Source: Syntrophaceae bacterium UBA5761
Lineage (GTDB): Bacteria > Desulfobacterota > Syntrophia > Syntrophales > UBA4778
DNA: 10,609 bases
Assembly (NCBI GenBank): GCA_002418885.1
Contig: DIEZ01000025.1
Location: forward strand, 11,367-21,975
Direction: 5' to 3'
The notes under the pieces are model-generated. The model was not told where the DNA came from, searched no databases, and saw only the letters and a program-made list of their open reading frames with translations. Made by a program: the position numbers and the translations under genes. Shown here one piece after another: positions 1 through 8,762 of this stretch; position 1 is the first letter of the stretch; every line of letters starts with the position of its first letter.

Positions 1-1253
<1,253 letters not shown>

Positions 1254-1267
<14 letters not shown>

Positions 1268-1700
1268 CAGAAAAATCCTGAACCTTATCCAGAAGGAATT
1301 CCCCGTGACGGCGGAACCGTTCAAGGAGATCGGCGCCGTCGTCGGAATCTCTGAAGACGAGGCGCTCGAGCGGGTGAGAAGACTGAGAGAAGAGGGAATA
1401 ATCCGCAGGATCGGGGCGGTCTTCGACCCCGGTAAACTCGGTTTCGTGAGCGCCCTCTGCGCTGCCCGCGTCCCGGAGGAGAAGATCAGGCCTTTCGTCG
1501 AGACGGTTAACGCCCTGCCGGGCGTGACCCACAACTATCGCCGTAATAACAAATACAACGTCTGGTTTACGGTCATCGCCCCTTCGGAGGAGTCACTGGA
1601 AGAGTCCCTCGCGGGGGTTAAGGAAAAAAGCGGGATCGTCGACATCCTGACTATGCGCGCAGTGCGCACCTTCAAGGTCGACGCGAGTTTTGAGCTGTAG
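1254..1700 (+). CDS. ahbA: Siroheme decarboxylase subunit, AhbA-type (Lrp/AsnC-like fold)
   Basis: This 148-residue protein has an AsnC/Lrp-like layout: a helix-turn-helix region at about 2-55 (DRKILNLIQ, then EALERVRRLREEGIIRRIGA) and an AsnC-type ligand domain at about 62-140. The block GVTHNYRRNNKYNVWFT (90-106) is typical of siroheme decarboxylase subunits, not of classical transcription factors. AhbA and AhbB together remove two acetate carboxyls from siroheme to give 12,18-didecarboxysiroheme. I favour AhbA because AhbB proteins, as I recall them, carry SHCY...WPYNL at this place; this subtype call is moderate. ATG 1254 lies inside the end of ahbD and is preceded by AGGCGGAG. The gene ends exactly where polA begins. 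A general annotation as an AsnC-family regulator is likely in databases, but the position directly behind hemB-ahbD argues for the enzyme subunit. No partner subunit is in the window. Confidence 0.82.
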
Positions 1701-4355
1701 ATGAGCGAAGAAGAGAAGAAACCCACCCTGTACCTTATAGACGGGAGCAATTACGTCTTCCGGGCCTTCTATGCCATCAGGCATCTCTCCAATTCTAAAG
1801 GTTTTCCGACGAACGCCGTTTACGGCTTCGCGACGATGTTGATGAAGCTCCTGCGGGATCGGAAGCCCGACTACATCGCCGTCGCCTTCGACCTCAAAGG
1901 GCCGACGTTCCGCGACGAAGTCTACGAATCGTACAAGGCCAATCGCGCCCCGACCCCGGACGCCCTCATCCCGCAGATCCCCTTCATCAAGGATGTCGTC
2001 AGGGGGTTCTCTATCCCCGTGCTCGAAAAGGAGGGGATCGAGGCGGACGACTTGATAGCGACCTTGGCGAAAAAATACGCAGAAAAGGGGATTAAGGTCT
2101 TTATCGTCTCGGGCGACAAGGATTTCCTGCAGATGGTGTCGGAAGACATCATGGTGATCGACACGATGAAGGATAGGGTCTACGACATCGACGGCGTGAA
2201 AGAGCGTTTCGGCGTGGCGCCGGAAAAGGTCGTCGATGTGCTGGCGCTCACGGGAGACGCCTCCGACAACATCCCGGGCGTGCCCGGTATCGGGGACAAG
2301 ACGGCGCAGAGGTTGATCGCCGAGTTCGGCTCCCTCGAAGATGTCTTGGGACATCTCGACGGGATAAAGAACGCACGGCTCAAGGAAAGCATCGGGCGAT
2401 ACGCAGACCAGGCGAGGCTGGGGAGGCAACTGGTGACGCTCATGACCGATGCGGACGTGGAATTCGACCTGGAAAAGGCGCGCTATTGGGGGCCGGACCC
2501 GCACCTCCTCAAGGACATCTTCAAGGAACTCGAGTTCTCGTCTCTGCTGAAAGAACTGAAGGTCGAAGATGATGGTCTGGAAGGGGATTACAGCCTCGTG
2601 GTCGGGGAGGAGGAACTCCGCGCCCTCGCCGACGGGCTAAAGGGGACCGACCAGGTGTCCCTGGTCATAGAGACGACGTCGGAAGCCGCGATGCAGGCCG
2701 ACATCGTCGGGATGGCCCTTTCGTTCGAGGAAGGGGAGGCCTTCTACATCCCCATGGGCCACGTCTATCCCGGGGCGCCGGAGCAACTCCCGCAGGAACT
2801 GGTGTTGCGGGCCCTTGCCCCCTTTCTTGGGGACGAAAGATTGGAGAAGCGCGGCCATAACCTGAAAAACGACGTGATCCTGCTCTCCCGCAAGGGTGTT
2901 TCCCTGAAGGGCCTCGGCTTCGACGTCATGGTCGCGGCCTACGTCCTCAATCCCTCGAAGAAAGACTACTGCCTTGAGACGATCGTCAGGGAGGGTCTGG
3001 ACCATGAACTCCCCGCCCTGCAGGAACCGCCCGCCTCCGCCCCCGTCGAACAGGCCATGGCCCATGCCTGTCGGCGGGCCGACGCCGTACAGCGGCTGTC
3101 CCTGGAAATGTCCCATCAGGTCGAGAAGGAAGGGTTCGGGGACCTTTTTCACGGGATGGAAATGCCGCTCATAGAAGTTCTCGCCTCCATGGAAAGGCGG
3201 GGCGTCCTGTTGGACGTGGGCATCCTTCGGGAAATGTCCCGCCAGTTCGAGGAACTCCTTTCGCGTTCGGAGGAAAAGATATACCGGTTGGCGGGGGAGA
3301 GGTTCAACATCCAGTCGCCGAAGCAGCTTCAGCAGATACTATTCGAGAAGCTCGAGCTCCCCAGGGGGAGGAGGACGAAGGTCGGTTATTCCACGGACTT
3401 CGAGGTCCTCCTCTCGCTCTCCCGGAACCATGAACTCCCCGCCGAGATCCTCGCTTACCGGAGCATTGCGAAACTCAAATCCACCTATGTAGACGCCCTC
3501 CCCGGTTTGATCAATCCAGAAACGGGGCGGATCCATACATCCTACAACCAGACGGGAACCGAGACGGGACGCCTCTCGAGCAGCAACCCGAACCTCCAGA
3601 ACATCCCTACGAAGACCCCCGAGGGGCGGAGGATCAGGCAGACCTTCATCGCACCGCCGGGATACAAGATACTTTCGGCCGATTACTCGCAGATCGACCT
3701 GCGCGTGTTGGCCCATATCTCCGGCGACAGGAACCTGATCGAGGCCTTCCATGCCGACGAGGACATCCACAGCCGGACGGCGGCGGACATCTTCGGTGTC
3801 TTCCCCGAGATGGTGACGCCCGGGATGAGGCGGCAGGCGAAGGTCGTCAACTTCGGCGTGATTTACGGTATGAGCCCCTTCGGCCTCGCGAAGGAACTCG
3901 GCGTCACCCAATCGGTCGCCCGGGCGTACATCGACGGATACTTCGCCCGTTACAGCGGTGTGCGCGAGTACGTGCAAAGGACGCTTGCGGACGCCAGGCG
4001 GAAGGGTTATGTAACGACGTTGATGAACCGGCGCCGCTACCTGCCGGAGATAAACAGCTCAAACCCCGCGGTCCGGCAGTTCGCGGAGCGAACTGCCGTC
4101 AACACCCCGATTCAGGGCACCTCGGCGGACCTCATCAAGCTGGCGATGGTCCGAATCTACAGGGAAATGGAGAAAAGGGGGTTTTCCTCAGGAATGATCA
4201 TGCAGGTCCACGACGAGCTCGTCTTCGAAGTGGCCGAGGATGAGGTAGGGAGTGCCGTGGAGCTGATCAAAGAGGGAATGGAAGGGGTGGTGAGCCTCAA
4301 AGTACCCCTCAAGGTGGGGGTGTCATGGGGCGACAACTGGGACGAAGCCCACTGA
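1701..4355 (+). CDS. polA: DNA polymerase I with degenerate 3'-5' exonuclease domain
   Basis: This is a full-length 884-residue Pol I (E. coli 928), used in gap filling, Okazaki primer removal and repair. The N-terminal 5' nuclease domain (about 8-290) has IDGSN with D14, D64, EADD (E114, D116, D117), GDKD (D139, D141) and GDASDNIPG (D186, D189). The polymerase domain (about 480-884) has motif A with D661 (SADYSQIDLR), motif B with K714, F718 and Y722, and motif C QVHDELVFE with D838, so it should be active. The middle exonuclease domain is altered: Exo I reads VIETTS (V322 where Asp is expected, E324 kept), Exo II HNLKND keeps D391, and Exo III has H455 and R459 where Tyr and Asp are expected. 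Proofreading is probably lost, as in Taq-like enzymes. ATG follows the ahbA stop with no gap and only a weak Shine-Dalgarno sequence, so coupled translation is likely. Confidence 0.97.
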   Translation: MSEEEKKPTLYLIDGSNYVFRAFYAIRHLSNSKGFPTNAVYGFATMLMKLLRDRKPDYIAVAFDLKGPTFRDEVYESYKANRAPTPDALIPQIPFIKDVVRGFSIPVLEKEGIEADDLIATLAKKYAEKGIKVFIVSGDKDFLQMVSEDIMVIDTMKDRVYDIDGVKERFGVAPEKVVDVLALTGDASDNIPGVPGIGDKTAQRLIAEFGSLEDVLGHLDGIKNARLKESIGRYADQARLGRQLVTLMTDADVEFDLEKARYWGPDPHLLKDIFKELEFSSLLKELKVEDDGLEGDYSLVVGEEELRALADGLKGTDQVSLVIETTSEAAMQADIVGMALSFEEGEAFYIPMGHVYPGAPEQLPQELVLRALAPFLGDERLEKRGHNLKNDVILLSRKGVSLKGLGFDVMVAAYVLNPSKKDYCLETIVREGLDHELPALQEPPASAPVEQAMAHACRRADAVQRLSLEMSHQVEKEGFGDLFHGMEMPLIEVLASMERRGVLLDVGILREMSRQFEELLSRSEEKIYRLAGERFNIQSPKQLQQILFEKLELPRGRRTKVGYSTDFEVLLSLSRNHELPAEILAYRSIAKLKSTYVDALPGLINPETGRIHTSYNQTGTETGRLSSSNPNLQNIPTKTPEGRRIRQTFIAPPGYKILSADYSQIDLRVLAHISGDRNLIEAFHADEDIHSRTAADIFGVFPEMVTPGMRRQAKVVNFGVIYGMSPFGLAKELGVTQSVARAYIDGYFARYSGVREYVQRTLADARRKGYVTTLMNRRRYLPEINSSNPAVRQFAERTAVNTPIQGTSADLIKLAMVRIYREMEKRGFSSGMIMQVHDELVFEVAEDEVGSAVELIKEGMEGVVSLKVPLKVGVSWGDNWDEAH

Positions 4356-4358
4356 CCT

Positions 4359-5345
4359 TCATTTCAGGGATTGGTACTTCTTCGCGATTTCGCGCAGGGA
4401 CAACATCTGTTCGTCCGAGAGCTCGAAACTGTATTTGTAACCTCCATTGAACAGAACGGACACCGTTTGCGATTTGGCCAGTTTGAGGACCTTGTCGTCA
4501 TCGATTTCGTTGTCGGACCATTCGAAGAATCGGTCCTCCGCCATAGTGGACATCTTTTCCGGGTATTTGCAGTAGATGTTCGCCTGGGTGCCGTTATCTC
4601 CCTTCAGGGTCAGGCTGTCGTAACTGATCCATTTGTCGCCGACGTATTTCGTCCTGAGCCTGAAGTCTTTCTTGCCGGAGTAAAGCTGGACGACGTAAAT
4701 CTCGAAGTAGAAGCCCTTGTCGTTACCCGCCTTTCTTAGGGTGGACCTCGTCGTCCGGTAGATACGCACGGATTTGGTCGGGTCGTCTTCCACGAGGATG
4801 TTCTTCGCGGCGCCTTCAAGGTATTTCCACTCTTCGTAATACTCGTCTCTTTTCCTAAGCAGCCTTACGTCGTCTTCTTTCGTCAGGAATTTCGCTTCCC
4901 TTTCCCGGTCTATGATCTCCAGTCTGCTCCGTGGGTCGCGGGCGTGTTCCGCGGCCTTAACGATCTTTTCATGATTTGCCGCGGAGATAGCCGCGAGCTC
5001 GGCGATCTTGTTCCGCGCCTCGGGGGCAAGGCCGTCCGTGGGATACCGGTCGACGACTTTTTCGAAGTATTCCAGTGCTTTCGCGTACTGTTTGTCGTTG
5101 TAATGATCCATGCCCGTTTTGAAGTAGTATTCGACGGGCTGTCTCATCTGTTGCAGTTCCCGCGTGAGGTCCTCGTTTTTTTGCTTGAGGAGTTTAGCCT
5201 CGTTCCCGACGGTCTCACTCTGTTTCTTGCACTCCCCAAGCTCTTTTTTGAGTTCGCCGTACCTCTGGACCGAGACACAGCCGTAGAGAACACCCGCGGC
5301 GACGGCAAGGAGGACGATCTTTTCGGTCAACGATGCCCTGTTCAT
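4359..5345 (-). CDS. Coiled-coil/TPR-like lipoprotein of unknown function
   Basis: This 328-residue protein has a lipoprotein signal: a short charged start, a hydrophobic stretch at 10-21, and lipobox LYGC with C23. Val follows the cysteine, so it may be sorted to the outer membrane. Residues 28-68 are rich in K, E, Q and L with heptad spacing, suggesting a coiled coil. A TPR-like helical pair follows at about 71-112 (YYFKTGMDHYNDKQYAKALEYF, split by the helix turn), as in periplasmic tetratricopeptide proteins. A charged helical linker covers about 115-180. The C-terminal 140 residues are mixed and probably beta-rich (FYFEIYVVQLYSG, WISYDSLTL, TVSVLFNGGYKYSFEL). I do not recognise this domain. 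It is the second gene of a minus-strand operon, overlapping the membrane-protein gene by 4 nt (ATGA). It ends 3 nt from the polA stop, converging on it, with no clear terminator between them. Confidence 0.85.
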   Translation of the reverse strand: MNRASLTEKIVLLAVAAGVLYGCVSVQRYGELKKELGECKKQSETVGNEAKLLKQKNEDLTRELQQMRQPVEYYFKTGMDHYNDKQYAKALEYFEKVVDRYPTDGLAPEARNKIAELAAISAANHEKIVKAAEHARDPRSRLEIIDREREAKFLTKEDDVRLLRKRDEYYEEWKYLEGAAKNILVEDDPTKSVRIYRTTRSTLRKAGNDKGFYFEIYVVQLYSGKKDFRLRTKYVGDKWISYDSLTLKGDNGTQANIYCKYPEKMSTMAEDRFFEWSDNEIDDDKVLKLAKSQTVSVLFNGGYKYSFELSDEQMLSLREIAKKYQSLK

Positions 5346-5692
5346 GTCGTATTCTGCTGATCCTCGGCAGGGGTGGGCGCAGAAGGGGGAGTAGACGACG
5401 GCGTAAACGACCTTCTCAAGGCCGACAGATTTTCCGCCATATGGGCGACGACAAGGCAGAAGGCCCAGCCGAAGATTCCGAAGAGAAAGGAGGAGAGGCT
5501 GACCAGGAGGGCGAAGGGGTTTAGGAGTTTCTCCGTGTAATCATAGAACAATTCTTCGTCAGTCACGAAGGTGAAGCCGTATTCCTGGAGGATAAGAATA
5601 GAAGCCACTATGAAGAAAAACAGGTTTACCCAGGCGAAGGCCCTGAGCACTTTGATGGCGAAATTATCTATTCCTCGTGTACCTTTGACCAT
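5342..5692 (-). CDS. Small two-helix membrane protein, unknown function
   Basis: This 116-residue protein has two predicted membrane segments, at about 18-41 (FAWVNLFFFIVASILIL core) and 60-86 (LLVSLSSFLFGIFGWAFCLVV core). An acidic, aromatic loop lies between them (TDEELFYDYTEKLL). A low-complexity Pro/Ser/Thr-rich tail covers 95-116. A positive N-terminus and a positive residue cluster after helix 2 (LRRS) suggest both termini are cytoplasmic with the loop outside. I do not recognise a family. ATG 5692 is the first gene after a candidate promoter, with only a weak Shine-Dalgarno (GGAT) before it. The stop overlaps the next start (ATGA), so the two products are probably made together and may form a membrane protein-lipoprotein pair; that pairing is inference. 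Confidence 0.75.
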   Translation of the reverse strand: MVKGTRGIDNFAIKVLRAFAWVNLFFFIVASILILQEYGFTFVTDEELFYDYTEKLLNPFALLVSLSSFLFGIFGWAFCLVVAHMAENLSALRRSFTPSSTPPSAPTPAEDQQNTT

Positions 5693-5722
5693 TACTATCC
5701 AACCGACCCCGCCATGTGTATT

Positions 5723-5739
5723 TCCGGTTCTCGACCGGA
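5723..5739 (-). other. Leader hairpin upstream of the minus-strand operon
   Basis: TCCGGT and ACCGGA form a perfect 6-bp inverted repeat around a 5-nt loop. It lies between the candidate minus-strand promoter and the start at 5692, so it would sit in the 5' leader of the membrane protein-lipoprotein mRNA. It has no T-tract on the minus strand and is not a terminator. It could stabilise the mRNA or bind a regulator; its function is unknown. Confidence 0.3.
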
Positions 5740-5768
5740 GTCACAGCTCACAAAATCGAGCAGCCTTT

Positions 5769-5796
5769 ATCATACTCTTAAGCAAGACACAAACAA
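5769..5796 (-). promoter_or_regulatory. Candidate sigma-70-type promoter for the minus-strand operon
   Basis: Read on the minus strand, TTGTTT (5796-5791) is followed after 16 nt by TATGAT (5774-5769). The spacing is acceptable and both hexamers are near consensus. Transcription would start near 5762 and give a leader of about 70 nt before the ATG at 5692. The region is AT-rich compared with its surroundings, as promoters usually are here. This is a pattern match only. Confidence 0.4.
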
Positions 5797-5809
5797 ATTC
5801 AGCGGAATC

Positions 5810-5838
5810 TTGACTGGTTTGGTGTTTAATGCCATAAA
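5810..5838 (+). promoter_or_regulatory. Candidate sigma-70-type promoter for the DUF4412-like lipoprotein
   Basis: TTGACT (5810-5815) is followed after exactly 17 nt by CATAAA (5833-5838). The -35 matches 5 of 6 consensus bases and the -10 matches 4 of 6. The start would be near 5845, placing the 5855-5874 palindrome in the first part of the transcript. It is divergent from, and about 15 nt away from, the minus-strand promoter candidate, so the two could share control. Confidence 0.45.
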
Positions 5839-5854
5839 CCGATTATTGACGATG

Positions 5855-5874
5855 GGGCGGTTCGTGAACCGCCC
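5855..5874. repeat. Perfect palindrome with 9-bp arms (REP-like)
   Basis: GGGCGGTTC and GAACCGCCC are exact inverted copies separated by GT. The element is preceded by another G and followed by TAACGG, with no T-run, so it does not look like an intrinsic terminator. Palindromes of this kind (GGGCGGTTC...GAACCGCCC) recur between genes in several bacterial genomes, which makes a dispersed REP-like element plausible. An operator for the divergent promoters is the alternative. Only one copy was noticed in this window. Confidence 0.5.
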
Positions 5875-5948
5875 TAACGGGCTATGGCTATGAAGGGGGA
5901 AAATCCGTTGAACAACTACATGAATGAGGAGGGAATGAGAATAGAAAG

Positions 5949-6572
5949 TTGGTCGTCGTTGTGGCGGCTTGTTTTGCCCTCGTCCTTTTCGGATGCGGCA
6001 AGGGCAAGGAAGAAGGGAAGGTGGAAAGCACTAAAGGTGAAACCGTGACGGCAAAGACGGTACAGGAGATGTCGGCAACGGTCATAAGCGGCTCGGCCAA
6101 GGGCTCCATGAAATCGAAATTTGCCATGAAGGGTCAAAAGTTCAGGATGGAAAGCGAAAAGGGAGGAGGTTCATATACCATTGTTCGTGGTGATTTGAAG
6201 AAGACCTGGATGGTGATGCCCGCCGCCAAATCATACATGGAACTTGAGACTAAACATGAAGAAGCGCCGGTACTCGAAGAAAAGGTGAAGGATGAGGTCA
6301 GTCGGAGGGTTGTGGGAAGCGAGACGGTCGATGGGCGTCCCTGCACGAAGTATGAAGTGACGGTAAGGAGGGGCGATAAGACCGCGGTTATCTATCAATG
6401 GTGGGCGACCGACATCAATTTCTCCGTGAGAACGGCGGACGCCGACGGGAGCTGGTTTATGGAATACAGAGACATCAAATTAGGCGCCCAACCGGACAGC
6501 CTCTTCGAGATACCGGCAGGATACAGAAAGATGTCGATACCGACGGCACCGGGGCAAGGCGTGAAAAGATAG
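5949..6572 (+). CDS. DUF4412/LolA-like lipoprotein, start uncertain
   Basis: The reading frame gives 207 residues from TTG 5949. The N-terminus is hydrophobic (VVVVAACFALVLFGC) with lipobox LFGC at C16, followed by a Lys/Glu/Gly-rich linker. The body reads FAMKGQKFRMES, then TWMVMPAAKSYMELE (W87, MP 90-91, YMEL 96-99), and near the end GRPCTKYEV, YQWWATD and LFEIPAGYRKM. This pattern is typical of DUF4412-like proteins with a LolA/LppX-like half-barrel, usually exported and of unknown role. The start is odd. The in-frame codons before TTG encode N-R-K, an ideal signal-peptide n-region, but have no start codon before an in-frame TGA at 5925. The nearby ATG 5935 is in another frame. A GAGGAGGG lies 15 nt before the TTG. 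Either TTG is used with long spacing, or a single-base deletion near 5942 has separated ATG from the gene. Confidence 0.75.
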   Translation: MVVVVAACFALVLFGCGKGKEEGKVESTKGETVTAKTVQEMSATVISGSAKGSMKSKFAMKGQKFRMESEKGGGSYTIVRGDLKKTWMVMPAAKSYMELETKHEEAPVLEEKVKDEVSRRVVGSETVDGRPCTKYEVTVRRGDKTAVIYQWWATDINFSVRTADADGSWFMEYRDIKLGAQPDSLFEIPAGYRKMSIPTAPGQGVKR

Positions 6573-6662
6573 TCAATATCGGCTGCCTTTTCGTCTTTCT
6601 CTGGAAGAGGCACGTTACGGAAGCGGGACGCATACCCGCATGAAAGGATAGAAAGACGCGCC

Positions 6663-8645
6663 GTGTATCTTCTCAACGACATCCTGGTCATCTTCGGGCT
6701 TTCGGCCCTTGTGCTCTACCTGTGCCACCGGGTGGGTATCCCGGTCATAGTCGGGTATTTACTGACCGGGATGATCGCCGGTCCTTACGGCCTCAGTTTG
6801 GTCCACGAGGTCGACACAGTCAAGGTCCTTGCCGAGATAGGTGTCGTCCTTCTACTATTCACCATCGGGCTGGAATTTTCCTTCCGCAATTTATTGCAGG
6901 CTCGCAGGCCGACCCTCCTGGGGGGGTCTCTGCAGATACTGCTGACCGTCCTCTGTGTGACGGCGGTCTCCCGTCTGATGGGACTTTCATACGGGGAATC
7001 GGTCTTCATCGGTTTCCTTGTGTCTCTGAGCAGCACGGCCGTGGTGATGAAGATCCTGCAGGACAGGGCCGAGACGGAGACGCCCCACGGCACCATCACC
7101 CTGGGGATTCTGATCTTCCAGGACGTGATGATCGTGCCGATGATGCTGCTCATCCCCCTTCTGTCGGGGAAAGAGATAAACGCGGGAGTGCCGGGGCCGA
7201 TGATGCTCGTTATGGGGATAGGCATCATTGCCCTGGTGTTCGTGTCCGCGAAGTGGGTGGTTCCGAAGGTGTTTTTCGGGATAGCCCAGACGCGGAGCAG
7301 AGAGCTCTTCTTGCTGAGCGTGATCACCGTCGGTTTTGCCGTGGCCTGGCTTACCAACCGCGCGGGGCTTTCCCTCGCCCTGGGGGCATTCCTCGCGGGG
7401 TTGATCATATCGGAATCGGAGTACAGTCATCAGGCCCTCGGCAATGTCCTGCCTTTCCGAGATGTTTTTATCAGTTTTTTCTTCGTGTCCGTCGGTATGC
7501 TGCTGGATACGGGGTTTCTCCTGAAGAACACGTACTTTCTGGTCTCTGTCGCAGCGGGCGTGATCATCCTCAAGGTACTCGTAGCCGGGTTGTCGACGAT
7601 GGTGCTCGGCCTTTCCCTCCGGACGGTCGTCTTAGTAGGCCTGGCGCTCGGCCAGGTTGGAGAGTTCTCCTTCGTGCTGGCGGGAAGCGGCGTGGGTTAT
7701 GGACTGCTTGCGGGCGACCGGTACCAGGTTTTTCTTGCCGTGTCTGTCCTGACTATGATGGCGACCCCCTTTATCATGATGGCATCGCCGCAGCTCTCGG
7801 AATTTGCCCTGAAGTTGCCCCTGCCGGCAAAGATAAAACGGGGGTCCTATCCGTTGGGGGCGCAGAAACGGGTCCGTGAGAAAGAACATCTGGTCATAAT
7901 AGGTTTTGGTGTCAACGGGCGGAATCTGGCCCGGGCTGCCCGGGCGGCGGGTATTCCGTATGTGATCGTGGAAATGAACCCAGCGGCAGTAAAAGAAGAG
8001 AGGAAGAAGGGTGAGCGCATCTACTTCGGCGACGCAACCCAGGAGGCGATCCTCCGGCATGTCAACATAAAGGAAGCAAAAGCGGTAGCAGTCGTGATCA
8101 ACGACGCTTCGGCCACCCGCAGGATCGTCGAGGTTGTCCGGAGGTTGAACCCGAAGGTCTACTTGATCGTGCGGACGCGCTTCGTGCAGGAAACGGGCCC
8201 TCTGCTGGAATTGGGCGCCGACGAAGTCATCCCGGAGGAATTCGAGACGTCCGTCGAGATATTCAGCAGGGTCTTGGCCAAGTACCTCCTGCCGAAAGAG
8301 GAGATCGAGAGATTCGTCTCGGAGATCAGGGACGAAGGCTACGGCATGCTGCGGAGTCTTTCCCGGGAGGCGACCTCGTGCCTCGACCTGGAACTATGCC
8401 TCCCCAACGTGGAAATCAAGTCCTTCCGCATCATGGGCGATTCGCCGCTCGTCGGGAAGACCTTGGCGGAGACGCAGATGAGAAAGATATACGGTGTGAC
8501 CCTCCTTGCCGTCCGGAGAAAGGACCGCATCCTGTCGAACCCCGACCCGGAGACCGTTTTCCGGCCGAACGACATCCTCTTCGTCGTCGGGAAACCGGAA
8601 CAGATCGCCGAGGTCATCACCCTCTTTTCCAAAGGACCGTCGTGA
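6663..8645 (+). CDS. Kef-type (CPA2) cation/proton antiporter with RCK module
   Basis: This 660-residue inner-membrane protein is predicted to exchange K+ (or Na+) for H+. Residues 1-385 form about 12-13 membrane segments with CPA2 hallmarks: GIPVIVGYLLTGMIAGPYGL (25-44), SLSSTAVVMKIL, and LGILIFQD with Q153-D154. Q-D is typical of the KefB/KefC group. After a basic linker comes an RCK/TrkA-N domain from about 408, with GFGVNG (414-419) for NAD(H)-type nucleotide binding, an acidic E437 at the end of strand 2, and GDAT (456-459). An RCK-C (TrkA-C) domain covers about 573-655 (GDSPLVGKTL, LFVVGKPEQI). The start is GTG 6663, since no in-frame alternative with a better leader exists; the Shine-Dalgarno is weak (AAAGGA or GAAAG). 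It lies 90 nt after the lipoprotein gene and may be cotranscribed. Kef subtype and ion cannot be fixed from sequence alone, so no symbol is given. Confidence 0.9.
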   Translation: MYLLNDILVIFGLSALVLYLCHRVGIPVIVGYLLTGMIAGPYGLSLVHEVDTVKVLAEIGVVLLLFTIGLEFSFRNLLQARRPTLLGGSLQILLTVLCVTAVSRLMGLSYGESVFIGFLVSLSSTAVVMKILQDRAETETPHGTITLGILIFQDVMIVPMMLLIPLLSGKEINAGVPGPMMLVMGIGIIALVFVSAKWVVPKVFFGIAQTRSRELFLLSVITVGFAVAWLTNRAGLSLALGAFLAGLIISESEYSHQALGNVLPFRDVFISFFFVSVGMLLDTGFLLKNTYFLVSVAAGVIILKVLVAGLSTMVLGLSLRTVVLVGLALGQVGEFSFVLAGSGVGYGLLAGDRYQVFLAVSVLTMMATPFIMMASPQLSEFALKLPLPAKIKRGSYPLGAQKRVREKEHLVIIGFGVNGRNLARAARAAGIPYVIVEMNPAAVKEERKKGERIYFGDATQEAILRHVNIKEAKAVAVVINDASATRRIVEVVRRLNPKVYLIVRTRFVQETGPLLELGADEVIPEEFETSVEIFSRVLAKYLLPKEEIERFVSEIRDEGYGMLRSLSREATSCLDLELCLPNVEIKSFRIMGDSPLVGKTLAETQMRKIYGVTLLAVRRKDRILSNPDPETVFRPNDILFVVGKPEQIAEVITLFSKGPS

Positions 8646-8647
8646 GC

Positions 8648-8687
8648 GCCCGGCTTCACTTATGTCGGGCTGTTGCTCTTTCTTTCC
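8648..8687 (+). terminator. Probable intrinsic terminator after the antiporter gene
   Basis: GCCCGGC (8648-8654) can pair with GTCGGGC (8664-8670) in RNA over 7 bp with one G-U pair and a 9-nt loop. The tract TGTTGCTCTTTCTTT follows (8671-8685), T-rich but interrupted. The hairpin starts 2 nt after the antiporter stop. A second perfect hairpin lies just behind it: TTCCCG 8694-8699 and CGGGAA 8707-8712 with a 7-nt loop. On the minus strand neither hairpin is followed by a T-run, so termination of the converging gene is less clear. Confidence 0.5.
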
Positions 8688-8762
8688 CTGTCGTTCCCGG
8701 CGGATGCGGGAATCCCGACACCTCCGGCAGACTTTCTACGGGGAGCCGTGGGGATGGGCGGT

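Noticed and set aside
1593..2504. Long minus-strand open frame opposite polA
   Set aside because: polA motifs are unmistakable on the plus strand; the antisense frame is a by-product of GC-rich codon use, rich in Arg, His, Asp and Val with no domain.
4380..4400. CGCG-ATTT-CGCG near the polA/lipoprotein convergence, as a bidirectional terminator
   Set aside because: The arms are 4 bp, it lies within the lipoprotein coding sequence, and no T-run follows on either side.
6623..6639. GCGGG/CCCGC inverted repeat with 7-nt loop between the lipoprotein and antiporter genes, as a terminator
   Set aside because: The stem is only 5 bp and no T-tract follows, so a terminator cannot be supported; at most a weak leader structure.
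6722..7879. A 385-codon plus-strand frame inside the antiporter gene
   Set aside because: It is a shifted frame of a membrane-protein gene and its translation is Arg/Gly/Pro/Asp-rich with no membrane segments or domain.
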